Origin: Candidatus Didemnitutus sp.
Lineage (GTDB): Bacteria > Verrucomicrobiota > Verrucomicrobiia > Opitutales > Opitutaceae
Assembly: GCA_017991595.1 (NCBI GenBank)
Contig: JAGOQJ010000002.1
Span: 63,386 to 127,385 of the forward strand
Length of the DNA: 64,000 nucleotides
Reading direction: 5' to 3'
The translations under genes were made by a program, and so were the position numbers. The notes under the pieces are model-generated. The model had not been told where the DNA came from, searched no databases, and worked only from the letters and a program-made list of their open reading frames with translations. Below are positions 1 through 13,901 of the stretch, one piece after another. The first letter of the stretch is position 1, and every line of letters begins with the position of its first letter.

Positions 1-1032
1 CTGCCCAAGCTTGACCGCGAGAGCCCGGACTATCCGTTCGACGTGCTCACGCTTTGCGAGGCGATCGTCGAGGATCCCGAGCAGATCCTCCGCCGGCAGG
101 TCGACAAGCTGAAGACCGAGAAGCTGCTCGAGCTCAAAGCCGCGGGCGTGCCCTACGACGAGCGCATGGAGAAGCTCGAGGAGATCACCGAGCACCCGAA
201 GCCACAGCGCGAGTTCCTCTACGAGACCTTCAACGCCTTCGCCGCCGCGCACCCGTGGGTCGAGGGCGAGAACATCCGCCCGAAGTCGATCGCGCGCGAG
301 ATGTTCGAGCGCTACCTCTCGTTCGCCGACTACATCCGCGACTACGGCCTCGAGCGCGGCGAGGGCCTCCTGCTGCGCCACCTCATGCAGACTTTCAAGG
401 TCCTGTCGCAGACCGTGCCCGAGTCGTTCAAGACCGAGGCCGTCGTCGAGATGGAGGACTACTTCCGCGAACTCATCCGCGGCATCGATTCCAGCCTGCT
501 CGAGGAGTGGGAACGCCTGCGCAACCCCGAGTTCGTCGCCGCCGAGAGCGCCGACAAGCCCGCGCGCCCCGCCACCTTCGACGTCACACGCGACCGCAAG
601 GCCTTCGAGCGCCTCGTCCGCACCTCTGTGCTCGGTTTCCTCCAGGACGTAGCCTCGCGCGATTGGGAGGCGGCCGTTGCGCGCCTTGCCGAGCCGCAGA
701 TGGCGCCGAATGCCACCGCCGAAACCGCACGCCTCGCCGAAACCCGTCGGATCGAGAAAGGCTTCCTCCCCTATTTCGACGCCCGCGCCCGCTTCCGCCT
801 CGACCCCGAGGGTCGCTCCGCGCTCAACACCCACTTCAGCGGAGACGAGCCGCGCGAAGGCGTGGGCCGCGTGCTGTCATTGGCGCAGGTGCTGGTCGAT
901 CCCGAAGGCGCGAACGACTGGGAGGCAACGTTCGAGGTCTTGCTGGACCGCTCGCGGGAGCAGAACGCCGTCGTCCTGCGCTTCATCGATGTCCATCCGA
1001 TCGGAGAAAATCCGCCGGATACCGGCGCGTGA
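1..1032 (+). CDS. DUF3516-type superfamily II helicase, C-terminal part (5' end outside window)
   Basis: The frame is open from base 1 to a TGA at 1030, so the gene begins before the window; about 343 C-terminal residues are visible. The helicase motor is not in view. What is seen is a mostly helical, charged region with text such as 'ILRRQVDKLKTEKLLELKAAG' near the beginning and 'YLSFADYIRDYGLERGEG' further on, which I associate with the DUF3516 region that follows the DEAD/DEAH helicase core in a family of bacterial RNA/DNA helicases. The exact substrate is not known from this part. The stop codon abuts the stop codon of the convergent membrane-protein gene (TGATCA, no spacing). Identification rests on family memory of the C-terminal region only. 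Confidence 0.75.
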   Translation: MPKLDRESPDYPFDVLTLCEAIVEDPEQILRRQVDKLKTEKLLELKAAGVPYDERMEKLEEITEHPKPQREFLYETFNAFAAAHPWVEGENIRPKSIAREMFERYLSFADYIRDYGLERGEGLLLRHLMQTFKVLSQTVPESFKTEAVVEMEDYFRELIRGIDSSLLEEWERLRNPEFVAAESADKPARPATFDVTRDRKAFERLVRTSVLGFLQDVASRDWEAAVARLAEPQMAPNATAETARLAETRRIEKGFLPYFDARARFRLDPEGRSALNTHFSGDEPREGVGRVLSLAQVLVDPEGANDWEATFEVLLDRSREQNAVVLRFIDVHPIGENPPDTGA

Positions 1033-2361
1033 TCACTCCCGGGCCTGACGCGACGGCAGCTCGCGAAAGTGCAGGCGATAATCGTGAATGTGATCGAAGT
1101 GGTGGGCACGCAGCAGGCCCGCGGCCTCGTGGTTGGCACCTTGCACAGCGAGCGCAGTCACCATCAGCAGGATGACCACGAGTGCCGTTGCGACCGCACG
1201 CGCCGCGCGACTGGGAATTGCGTTCAGCCCGGCCCGCACCGCGATCGCACCGAGCAAGATCCACGCGAGAAAACTCATCGACGAGTAGTAATAGGGCCAC
1301 ATCCGCTGGTGCGCCCAGCCTTGGTATTTGATGGTGGTGGCGAGAACGAGATTGGGGGCGAGCACGGCGAAAATCAGCACGACGGCCAACGCACCTGTGT
1401 GCAGCGGGGCATCATGCCGCGCCGGCGCCCGCCTTTGCAGCATGAACCATAGCCCCACGCCCATGAGTCCGACTGCCGGCAGCTGCCACCCTGCCGCGCG
1501 CGACGCGATGGCGCCCCACCACGCGTCGGCCGACAACAGCAAAGGAGCGCCTGCGTCCGATGACCTCACCAGCCACGACTCGATCCCTGGGAATCCCGCC
1601 ACGCTGTAGACGAAGTCTGCGAAAAGCACCGCCGACACCTCCAGCCGGGGTTGCACGCCCGAGTATCCCGAAGGAGCGGCACTCCGGCTCCACCAGAAGC
1701 AGGCAACGTAGACGATCAACACGACCGCGCCCGGCGCCACATAGCGCAGCAGCCGACGCACATCCCTCTGTCGCTGCGACCAGGCATGGATGAGCACCGG
1801 CCAGGCGATGAACACCAGGTTGCTCTCGTGCACGACGAACGCCACCGCGAGCAGCGCCGCCATAATCGCGCGGCGGAGCGCAGTGTCCTCGCCCAACGCC
1901 ACCACGCCGGCCGTCCACACCGCCGCCCACCCGAGCCACAACAGTGGATGCGAGAGCAAGGGCTGGTAACCGAGCGACACCGGCAGGAATCCCAGCCCCA
2001 GCAGCAGCGCGAAAGCCCCCACGCGCGCATCGGCCGTTGCTCGCCACGCGAAACAGGATGCCGCCAGCAGGGCCAGCAGGCATGCGCCCACTCTGACGAG
2101 CGTTCGCCCGGTTTCGGACTCCAAAGCCAAGACACTCTCTAGCGCCGTCCATTTGGGGTTTGCGTAGAACCGTCCGATGCGGAAATCCGCGAGCCGGTTC
2201 GCCTCGGCCACAACCGGGTCCTCGATCCCGCGCAGCACCATCGCGTCATCGCCCGTCGCGATTTTCACGCCGTGGATCGTCGCCGCGAGATTCAGCACCA
2301 GTCCCACAACGGCAAGCGCCACCACGACGAACAAAAGCCGGGATGCGTTGAAAGCGGACAT
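1033..2361 (-). CDS. Multipass membrane protein of unknown function
   Basis: About 442 residues with roughly ten hydrophobic segments separated by short loops, for example an N-terminal anchor 'LLFVVVALAVVGLVL' and later 'GAFALLLGLGFLPVSLGY' and 'AVVLIVYVACFWW'. An acidic pair 'TGDDAMVLRG' follows the first membrane segment, as in membrane glycosyltransferase-like (GT39/DUF-type) proteins, but no diagnostic catalytic motif is clear and I do not assign a reaction. I chose the ATG at 2361 (MSAFNASRLLF) because it puts the hydrophobic stretch close to the N-terminus; an in-frame ATG at 2388 is possible. The gene is monocistronic by position, ending tail to tail with the helicase gene. Confidence 0.7.
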   Translation of the reverse strand: MSAFNASRLLFVVVALAVVGLVLNLAATIHGVKIATGDDAMVLRGIEDPVVAEANRLADFRIGRFYANPKWTALESVLALESETGRTLVRVGACLLALLAASCFAWRATADARVGAFALLLGLGFLPVSLGYQPLLSHPLLWLGWAAVWTAGVVALGEDTALRRAIMAALLAVAFVVHESNLVFIAWPVLIHAWSQRQRDVRRLLRYVAPGAVVLIVYVACFWWSRSAAPSGYSGVQPRLEVSAVLFADFVYSVAGFPGIESWLVRSSDAGAPLLLSADAWWGAIASRAAGWQLPAVGLMGVGLWFMLQRRAPARHDAPLHTGALAVVLIFAVLAPNLVLATTIKYQGWAHQRMWPYYYSSMSFLAWILLGAIAVRAGLNAIPSRAARAVATALVVILLMVTALAVQGANHEAAGLLRAHHFDHIHDYRLHFRELPSRQARE

Positions 2362-4913
<2,552 letters not shown>

Positions 4914-4930
4914 GGCGGCGCCTTTTCATC

Positions 4931-4967
4931 GGCCCGGCGGTTCTGCGCAACCTGCCGGGCCTTTTTG
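4931..4967 (+). terminator. Rho-independent terminator of icd
   Basis: GGCCCGGC and GCCGGGCC form an 8-bp GC stem separated by a 13-base loop and followed by TTTTTG. It lies 17 bases after the icd stop and just before the convergent M50 protease stop at 4973. Confidence 0.85.
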
Positions 4968-4972
4968 TCGGC

Positions 4973-5884
4973 TCACGCGTCCACGATCGAACCGTCCCAC
5001 GAGCGATGCGGCCGCGTGCTGCCGCAGTCCGGGCAGGTCGTGAGATCGAGCGCAGCGTGGCACTGCGGGCAGACGGCTGACGTCGCAAAAGGATCAAACG
5101 CGCCGCGGCACGCCGGACAGAGCCAATACGAACCGATGGGCGGAGCCGCGTGACACTCCGGACAGCGAAACTCCGACCGGCGCGGCAACTGTTCGAGGCG
5201 ACGCAGTTCCTGCGCTTGCTTGAAACTCGACCAGCAACCCGAGAGGAGGAAGAAGGCCATGATGCCGATCCACCACGATTGCCACCAGACAGCGAGGCCC
5301 ACGAGGCCCACGCCGCCTGCAAGACCGATGCCGGTCGCCACCAGCAGGCTGCGGGCGCGCCCGAGCGGATACCAGAGCAGCGAGCGCAGGATCTGACCGC
5401 CATCGAGCGGATAGACCGGCAGCAGATTGAAGATGAGCAGGCTGAGGTTCATCCAGGTGATCGCCCGCATGAAGCGGTGCGCATCCTGATGCCCGTCGGC
5501 GAGACCCGTCGCCGCCACGCCCCAGAACAACGCCGCCAGCACCGGGATTAGCGCCACATTCACAAGCGGGCCGGCCGCGATGCTCCACAGGGTCGCGCCC
5601 GGCCGCGAAGGCGGCGCCACATACGCCACACCGCCGAGCGGCCACAGCACGATCTGGTTCGCGCTGCCGCCGACCTTTCGGCAGGCCAGCGCATGACCGA
5701 ACTCATGCAGCGTGACCACGAGGAAAAGCGTGAGATATTCGAACAGGGCCCAGAGCGGCGACGCGTAGTTGCCCACGCGCGTCGAGACCGAATACATCGC
5801 GACGATCAGCCACGACCAGTGCAGGTGCACGTCGATGCCGAAGAGACGGAACAGGCGGAAGGACCCTTGCTGGGTGGGCAACAT
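4973..5884 (-). CDS. Site-2-protease-like M50 metallopeptidase with C-terminal zinc ribbons
   Basis: 303 residues with several membrane segments. The zinc-binding motif HEFGH sits at residues 60-64 and the second motif LPVYPLDGG at 155-163 supplies the third ligand (Asp), so the intramembrane protease active site looks complete. The last 65 residues hold four CxxC pairs (about 241, 256, 272, 284), which resemble two zinc ribbons on the cytoplasmic side; this tail is not part of the core fold. The start at 5884 (MLPTQQGSFRLF) was chosen because upstream in-frame codons read as low-complexity antisense of the neighbouring gene. Substrate is unknown; members usually cleave membrane-bound regulators. 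It is downstream of the AlkD-like gene on the same strand. Confidence 0.88.
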   Translation of the reverse strand: MLPTQQGSFRLFRLFGIDVHLHWSWLIVAMYSVSTRVGNYASPLWALFEYLTLFLVVTLHEFGHALACRKVGGSANQIVLWPLGGVAYVAPPSRPGATLWSIAAGPLVNVALIPVLAALFWGVAATGLADGHQDAHRFMRAITWMNLSLLIFNLLPVYPLDGGQILRSLLWYPLGRARSLLVATGIGLAGGVGLVGLAVWWQSWWIGIMAFFLLSGCWSSFKQAQELRRLEQLPRRSEFRCPECHAAPPIGSYWLCPACRGAFDPFATSAVCPQCHAALDLTTCPDCGSTRPHRSWDGSIVDA

Positions 5885-5957
5885 GCGCGTCAGGGCAACA
5901 GCACTTCCGGCCCACGGCAATCCGGCAATCCGAGGCCGTCGTGGGCCGACCGCCGGC

Positions 5958-6665
5958 TCAGCAGCGCACGGTCTTGCGCTTGGGTGCGATCGCGGCGCCG
6001 CGCCGGGCCTTGAGGATGTAGCTTTCCGCGTCAGGCACCTGGCAACCCGTTTCGCCCATGTCGACGGACACGCGGCCGATCGTGCGCGCCGTGGCGATCG
6101 CCAGGTCGCCGAGGGGCGCGAGGTAGGTGCCGCTCGCAATGAGGAAATTGTTCATCGTGTAACGCACGCCGTCGGACGCCTGCGGCAGCGTGCGCGGCAG
6201 GCTCTTGAGCAGACGGGCGTATTCCGGCAGCGGCAGCTCCGCATCGGGACGCGTGGCGGCGAGCGCGCCGAGCGTGCTCCAGCCGGCGCGCGCCGTCTGC
6301 TCGCGCTTGGCGGCGATCCATTTGAGCGCGAGCGCCGGGCCGTCCGGATGCTCCGAGGCCACCCACGGCACCGTCGTGCCGGAGATCATGTCCCACGACG
6401 CCGTCTTCGCCCAGCGCTCGAGCTGCGCCTTCGTCATGCGCCGGCCGTCGGCGATCATGCCGGCGAGGTATTGGGCGTCGCTGTTGCCGGTCGCATAGAG
6501 TTCGAGCGCGAGCTCCTGCCGGCCCTTGAGCTGCTTCGCGAGCGGTTTCAGATCGCCGACCTTCACGCCGAAGAACGGCTCCTTCGCCCCGTGCCGCAAG
6601 AAGATCCGTTTCACCGCTGCGCTGCCCTTGCGCTCCAGCGCCGTCATCACGTCTGCGAGGTTCAT
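5958..6665 (-). CDS. DNA alkylation repair protein, AlkD-like HEAT-repeat family
   Basis: 235 residues, all-helical in appearance, with the beginning 'KRIFLRHGAKEPFFGVKVGD' and 'DAQYLAGMIADGRRMTKAQL' that fit the AlkD/DNA alkylation repair HEAT-like family. AlkC/AlkD glycosylases excise N3- and N7-alkylated purines, but many relatives with this sequence type are uncharacterised and may not be glycosylases. The Trp-containing segment 'WAKTASWDMISGTTVPWVA' falls in the region that lines the DNA-facing groove. It precedes the M50 protease gene by 73 bases on the same strand, so they may be co-transcribed without any obvious functional link. Lys/Arg-rich C-terminus. Confidence 0.8.
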   Translation of the reverse strand: MNLADVMTALERKGSAAVKRIFLRHGAKEPFFGVKVGDLKPLAKQLKGRQELALELYATGNSDAQYLAGMIADGRRMTKAQLERWAKTASWDMISGTTVPWVASEHPDGPALALKWIAAKREQTARAGWSTLGALAATRPDAELPLPEYARLLKSLPRTLPQASDGVRYTMNNFLIASGTYLAPLGDLAIATARTIGRVSVDMGETGCQVPDAESYILKARRGAAIAPKRKTVRC

Positions 6666-6780
6666 GGGCGCGCATCATTTGCAGGCGGCGGCCTTTGGCG
6701 AGTCTCCAAGTGGCGTCTGCGCCGTCGGTCATATGCCCGCCCCGCCGATTGACTCGCCACGGGGCGACGCCGGACAGTGA

Positions 6781-8133
<1,353 letters not shown>

Positions 8134-8423
8134 GCGTCCGCGCGGTCAGCGAGCCGCGTCCGCTGCACGCGCCGCGCGGCACACCAGAGGTTCAGCCACA
8201 TCAAACACCGAGATCGCCAAACGATCTCGCCGCTGGGCCGCGCACGCCCGGCTTCACCGTGACCGAGGAAGATCGGGCCGCTCGATCAGTCCGGCCCTTC
8301 ACGATGTAAAATGGCTTTTGAAAAAAGTGAGGGTTTTGCCGGAGCCTATCGCGCCCGGCGAAACGGCTCGCGGAACATAACAACCTTGAGCATCAGCCTC
8401 TTTGCTTCAGTCTCCCTGTCGCG
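8134..8423. other. Intergenic region after metY; one short palindrome
   Basis: No gene is supported in this stretch. It contains GAGATCG at 8210-8216 and CGATCTC at 8222-8228 around a five-base loop, without a T-run, so a terminator is uncertain. GC content starts to fall here relative to metY. Confidence 0.35.
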
Positions 8424-8473
8424 GGCCAAACCCAAGTGAGGTTTTTCACTGAATCTGAATAACACTGTTGGCC
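8424..8473. other. Possible attC-like site (upstream cassette boundary)
   Basis: GGCCAAA near 8425 and GTTGGCC at 8467-8473 are inverted relative to each other, with an inner AGTGA/TCACT palindrome around GGTTTT. GTTGGCC lies 8 bases before the ATG of the next gene and is the exact complement of the GGCCAAC found just after that gene. This is the arrangement of integron recombination-site core boxes (R' GTTRRRY, R'' RYYYAAC), although the third R is C here. Suggestive only. Confidence 0.25.
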
Positions 8474-8480
8474 TGAAGAC

Positions 8481-8831
8481 ATGCAGCGACGCTCTCCAGA
8501 TTTTCGCGCTCGAGTTCGCTTTCTTAGCGAAGAAGAAGGCGGCCGGAAGTCTCTCGCCCGCCAAGGTTATCGCCCCGACTTGGCCTACAAGGAGGGAGCC
8601 TTCGAGTTATTCATGATCTGGCCACGCTTCGTGGACGATGCCCTGAAAGAGAAAGAGGATGGTGCCGAGATTCCGGCGTCATCACAGGCAGACTTTGGGA
8701 TCGTAAGTCCTGAGCTGAAGGATGCGGTCCATCGGCAGCGCATTCGCCCCGGCACTGAGTTTTGGATGTGCGAAGGTCAGAAGAAAGTTGCCGAGGTCAT
8801 TGTCACCGATCTTTTGGAGGGGCTGAAATGA
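8481..8831 (+). CDS. Small stand-alone EF-Tu C-terminal-domain-like protein
   Basis: 116 residues. The N-terminal text 'RARVRFLSEEEGGRKSLARQGYRPD' region resembles the third beta-barrel of EF-Tu (which reads along the lines of 'A.v.fLt.eEGGR.tp...gYrPqf') detached from any GTPase. The end 'RRPGTEFWMCEGQKKVAEVI'-like stretch (here RIRPGTEFWMCEG) also fits the barrel's 'G..f.lreG...vg.G.V' pattern. Function of such detached barrels is unknown. No signal peptide. It is flanked by GTTGGCC 8 bases before the ATG and GGCCAAC 5 bases after the stop, with a strong palindrome following, so it may be a mobile gene cassette. Lower GC than metY. Confidence 0.6.
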   Translation: MQRRSPDFRARVRFLSEEEGGRKSLARQGYRPDLAYKEGAFELFMIWPRFVDDALKEKEDGAEIPASSQADFGIVSPELKDAVHRQRIRPGTEFWMCEGQKKVAEVIVTDLLEGLK

Positions 8832-8836
8832 AGAAG

Positions 8837-8903
8837 GGCCAACCAGCCGGCACAGACAACGAGCGGGCGCAGCCCGCTCGTGTCTGACCTCAATCGTTGA
8901 GAC
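8837..8903. other. attC-like palindrome after the EF-Tu-C-like gene
   Basis: GGCCAAC at 8837-8843 is followed by a near-perfect hairpin: CAGAC (8853-8857) pairs with GTCTG (8882-8886) and ACGAGCGGGC (8859-8868) with GCCCGCTCGT (8872-8881), leaving a single unpaired A at 8858, then CTCAATC and GTTGAGA (8896-8902). Size, core boxes and one extrahelical base resemble an integron attC site. GTTGAGA departs from the GTTRRRY consensus at the last base and does not fully pair with GGCCAAC. A plain terminator is possible, but there is no T-run. Confidence 0.35.
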
Positions 8904-9036
8904 TGTCGGAAAACCAAAAACATGAAAACCCTGCCAAAAAAACACCCTCTAGAATCGCGTATAAGCGAAGATCTCGACGTGGTCCTGGTGATTCGATACC
9001 CCGAATTTTGTGCGATCTGACTTTTCCGGCAGTCTC

Positions 9037-9043
9037 GTTGGGC
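9037..9043 (+). other. GTTGGGC core-site-like heptamer before the ankyrin gene
   Basis: GTTGGGC matches the integron core consensus GTTRRRY and sits 8 bases before the ATG at 9052. Its exact complement, GCCCAAC, lies 10 bases after that gene's stop codon, at 9811-9817. A heptamer alone is weak evidence; the paired placement is what makes it notable. Confidence 0.3.
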
Positions 9044-9051
9044 AAAAACAA

Positions 9052-9801
9052 ATGACTGCTTTGCGATCTATCGTTTTTGGATTGGTTACGACTATCTTTA
9101 CGTCGTGCGTGTCACTCGGATCTCCTCCGGCATCCAAGTTCTACGTCGATCTACAGGCTAGGCGTCTGGCGGAAGCCGCAGCGTCTGGGGATGCAGCCGA
9201 GTTGGAACGACTCGTCAGCTCTGGTGTAAGTGTCAATGCGATAGGCCGAGGACAGGTCACGCCACTACTCTGGGCGCTGCTCCATCAGAATAAGAAAGGT
9301 TTCGCATTTCTGCTTAATCACGGAGCTGACGCCAACGTGCAGCTCACAGAAGATTTCGATGAGCTTTTGATTGAGGGTGTTTCGGCGATGTCATATGCCG
9401 CACAGCATAAAGATCCTTGGTATTTGAAAGCGGTGTTGAGCCATGGCGGAAATCCGAACCTCGTGAATCCTGTTCGATCGCAGACGCCGATCATGGCGGC
9501 CATCGGCAGCATGCGCCCAGAGAATGTCAAAATTTTGATTTCAGCGGGAGCCAATCTAAATTGGCAGAATCGTGATGGGAAAACTCCGATGATGGATGCG
9601 ACCACCCTGAATCAGTATGACCTTATTCTCGCTATGCTCGATGCCGGCGCAGACCCAAAATTGAAGACCCGCTGGGGGACTACCATTGTGAGCGACATTA
9701 AGCTTATTCGGACAGATCCAAAGAGCGAGCAGTGGAAGTGGCGCGAGAAGGTGATCAATCGACTAGTCACCCAGGGCATCGATTTCGAGAATTCGCGCTG
9801 A
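9052..9801 (+). CDS. Ankyrin-repeat lipoprotein
   Basis: 249 residues. The N-terminus MTALRSIVFGLVTTIFTSC is a short signal peptide ending in a plausible lipobox (IFTSC), so it is probably a lipid-anchored periplasmic or outer-membrane protein. The rest contains four or five ankyrin-type repeats with the usual pattern 'G.TPLL.A......GADAN', for example 'LLNHGADANVQ', 'ILISAGANLNWQNRDGKTPM' and 'AMLDAGADPKLK'. Ankyrin repeats mediate protein binding; no enzyme domain is present. I chose ATG 9052 over an upstream GTG at 9010 because it gives the signal peptide. GC is visibly lower than the window average, and the gene is bracketed by complementary heptamers (see attC-like entries), which hints at acquisition. 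Confidence 0.8.
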   Translation: MTALRSIVFGLVTTIFTSCVSLGSPPASKFYVDLQARRLAEAAASGDAAELERLVSSGVSVNAIGRGQVTPLLWALLHQNKKGFAFLLNHGADANVQLTEDFDELLIEGVSAMSYAAQHKDPWYLKAVLSHGGNPNLVNPVRSQTPIMAAIGSMRPENVKILISAGANLNWQNRDGKTPMMDATTLNQYDLILAMLDAGADPKLKTRWGTTIVSDIKLIRTDPKSEQWKWREKVINRLVTQGIDFENSR

Positions 9802-9810
9802 AGCAACAAT

Positions 9811-9817
9811 GCCCAAC
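9811..9817 (+). other. GCCCAAC core-site-like heptamer after the ankyrin gene
   Basis: GCCCAAC (followed by CAG) matches the integron R'' pattern RYYYAAC and lies 10 bases after the stop codon. The same string CCAACCAG follows the EF-Tu-C-like gene at 8839. No matching downstream GTTRRRY is visible before the IS110 fragment, so a full site would have to be truncated. Confidence 0.3.
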
Positions 9818-9885
9818 CAGTAGGAATGAGAAGGCGTGAGAGGTCCGCGTCGCCGTAGGGGGCGCGCGGTTCTACTCTCCACTTC

Positions 9886-10167
9886 ATGAACACGAACGAA
9901 CTGACGATTGGATTGGATCTCGGGGACCGCCAAGGCTGCGCACTTGTCGCCGCCGGCATCACGTGTGCGTCCTCAATGGCTCGAGCGAGATCGTCGCCGA
10001 GGAAGTTCTCCCGAGCACGCGCGAGTGCCTCGCCGCCTACGCCGCACGTTACCCGCGAGCGACGTTCATCATGGAGACGGGCACGCATTCGCCCTGGGTC
10101 TCGTGTTTGCTCGAGCAACAAGGTCACCGCGTGCTCGTCGCCAACGCCCGCAAGCTCACTGATGCGC
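9886..10167 (+). pseudogene. IS110-family transposase, N-terminal fragment with frameshift
   Basis: The first frame gives 'MNTNELTIGLDLGDR', the N-terminal RuvC-like/DEDD motif of IS110 transposases. After that the homologous text shifts to another frame: 'HVCVLNGSSEIVAEE' (from about 9957) continuing to 'RATFIMETGTHSPWVSCLL' and 'GHRVLVANARKL', the second DEDD segment. About 95 of the usual 300-400 residues remain; the catalytic C-terminal part and a transposon end are missing. So this is a broken, truncated element with no intact helper copy in the window. The 5' flank is rich in the same CCAACCAG motif as the preceding gene. Confidence 0.8.
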
Positions 10168-10304
10168 TTTGTGTTTGGCGCGAGAGGAGCGCGGAGCCCA
10201 CTCGAGCGTGGCTTGCGCGGCCAAGGCTTCTCGCCGTCCGGTGAAGAGCTTTTCTGCACCGACCAAGTGCGTCTCCATTCTATTTGTTTCCAGCGAACTG
10301 ATAG

Positions 10305-12695
<2,391 letters not shown>

Positions 12696-12729
12696 AAACG
12701 ACGGCAACGCCGCAGTCTTCCCTCCACGC

Positions 12730-12767
12730 AAAATCCCGCCGCGCTCCACGCCGGCGGGATTTTTTTT
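12730..12767 (+). terminator. Rho-independent terminator of katG
   Basis: AAATCCCGCCG and CGGCGGGATTT form an 11-bp stem around a short loop, followed by a run of eight T. It lies 35 bases after the katG stop. Confidence 0.9.
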
Positions 12768-12904
12768 GCGCGATTTGCAGTCGCCGCCGTTCCACCGGCG
12801 GCGAGCGTTGGCGTCGTCGTCGCTGCTAACCCATACGCCCGAACGCCGACGGTGATCGCGATAACGGCTCGCGATGCGAGCGCCGCACGCTACGGTGCCG
12901 AGCC

Positions 12905-13141
12905 ATGAAACGCTTTCTCCTGCCCGTCTTGTTCGTCGCTGTCGGCATCGCACTGCTTATCCGCGGTCACCAGCGCGAGGAATCCGTGGTCGGCGTCGCC
13001 GACCGGGTCGGGGCCGATCTCGCCAATGCGTGGGACGGCAAGGCGCGTCAGCCTGATCATGTCTGGTATTACGCCGGCGGCGGGGTGCTGCTCCTGATCG
13101 GCGCCACCCTCGCCCTGCGGCACCGCGGCACGAAGTCATGA
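12905..13141 (+). CDS. Small two-segment membrane protein, DUF3185-like
   Basis: 78 residues with one hydrophobic segment at each end ('FLLPVLFVAVGIALLIRG' and 'YYAGGGVLLLIGATLALR') and a polar middle with 'VADRVGADLANAWDGK'. This layout (helix, 25-30 residue polar stretch, 'WY..GG' helix) matches the DUF3185 family as I remember it; the biochemical role of that family is unknown. The last codons overlap the start of the acetyltransferase gene by 4 bases (ATGA), so the two are likely translated together. Confidence 0.7.
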   Translation: MKRFLLPVLFVAVGIALLIRGHQREESVVGVADRVGADLANAWDGKARQPDHVWYYAGGGVLLLIGATLALRHRGTKS

Positions 13142-13710
13142 CCATCGGCGCCCAAACGACTGATGACGGCGTCTCCTTGGCCGGCATTGGCTACCGTCGA
13201 GCGGTCGCCGCCGACGCTCCCCTGCTCGCCGCGCTCGGCAGCACCGTCTGGATCACCACGTATGCGGAGGACGGTGTGGAGCCGGCCTTCGCGCGCCACG
13301 TGCTCGCCGAATTCACCGCCGAGCGGTTGGGCGCTCTGCTCGGCGATCCTCATTTCTGTTATTGGATCGCGGAGACGAAAGCGGGCGCCGTCGGATTTGC
13401 CGAACTCAAGCTCGGTGAACGATCGCCGCTCCTAGCCACGCCGGCCCAGGCGGAGATCAGCCGGCTCTACGTCTTGGAGCGCTTCACCCGGCGGGGCATT
13501 GGCCGGGAATTGCTGCGCCGGTGTCGCGCGAGCGCCGCTTCAGCCGGCATAGACACGCTCTGGTTGACCGCCTACGACGGCAACGCCCGGGCCTTGGAAT
13601 TTTATCGGCGCGAAGGCTGGTCCGTCGCCGGCGATTATGCCTTCCAGCTCGAAGACCGCACCTACCGCAACGTTGTGCTGTCGCTCTCGATCAGCCTTGG
13701 CGCGTTTTGA
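13138..13710 (+). CDS. GNAT-family N-acetyltransferase
   Basis: 190 residues with the GNAT fold signature: 'YRRAVAADAPLLAALGSTVW' at the N-terminus, 'AEISRLYVLERFTRRGIGRE' containing the acetyl-CoA pyrophosphate-binding R-x-x-G-x-G/A pattern, and 'LTAYDGNARALEFYRREGW' near the end. The acceptor substrate cannot be told from sequence. The start codon overlaps the stop of the small membrane protein (ATGA), implying one operon. A GTAG-headed palindrome follows at 13740. Confidence 0.88.
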   Translation: MTIGAQTTDDGVSLAGIGYRRAVAADAPLLAALGSTVWITTYAEDGVEPAFARHVLAEFTAERLGALLGDPHFCYWIAETKAGAVGFAELKLGERSPLLATPAQAEISRLYVLERFTRRGIGRELLRRCRASAASAGIDTLWLTAYDGNARALEFYRREGWSVAGDYAFQLEDRTYRNVVLSLSISLGAF

Positions 13711-13733
13711 GTTTCACCGTCACCGTTCTGCTT

Positions 13734-13767
13734 GGAGCGGTAGCAGCGGTCGTCCCGACCGCCACTC
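13734..13767. repeat. REP-like palindrome, family 2, copy 1
   Basis: GTAG at 13740-13743 is followed by the hairpin GCGGTCG-TCC-CGACCGC (13746-13762). Near-identical elements lie at 43541 and 54757. A GTAG head plus short hairpin is the layout of REP sequences used by RAYT transposases, none of which is seen in this window. Confidence 0.65.
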
Positions 13768-13901
13768 ACGAGACGGTCGTCGAGGGTTTACAGCTGCCCC
13801 ACGATAACGCAGCGGAATGACGGAGCTATCGTTCGCAGCGTGCCCTTATTCCGGTTTTGCCTTTGCGGCGGCCCGCGACGAGCGTCCCCGACTTCATTCG
13901 C

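Noticed and set aside
8210-8228. Terminator after metY
   Set aside because: A 7-bp palindrome exists but lacks a T-run, so it is recorded only as a note.
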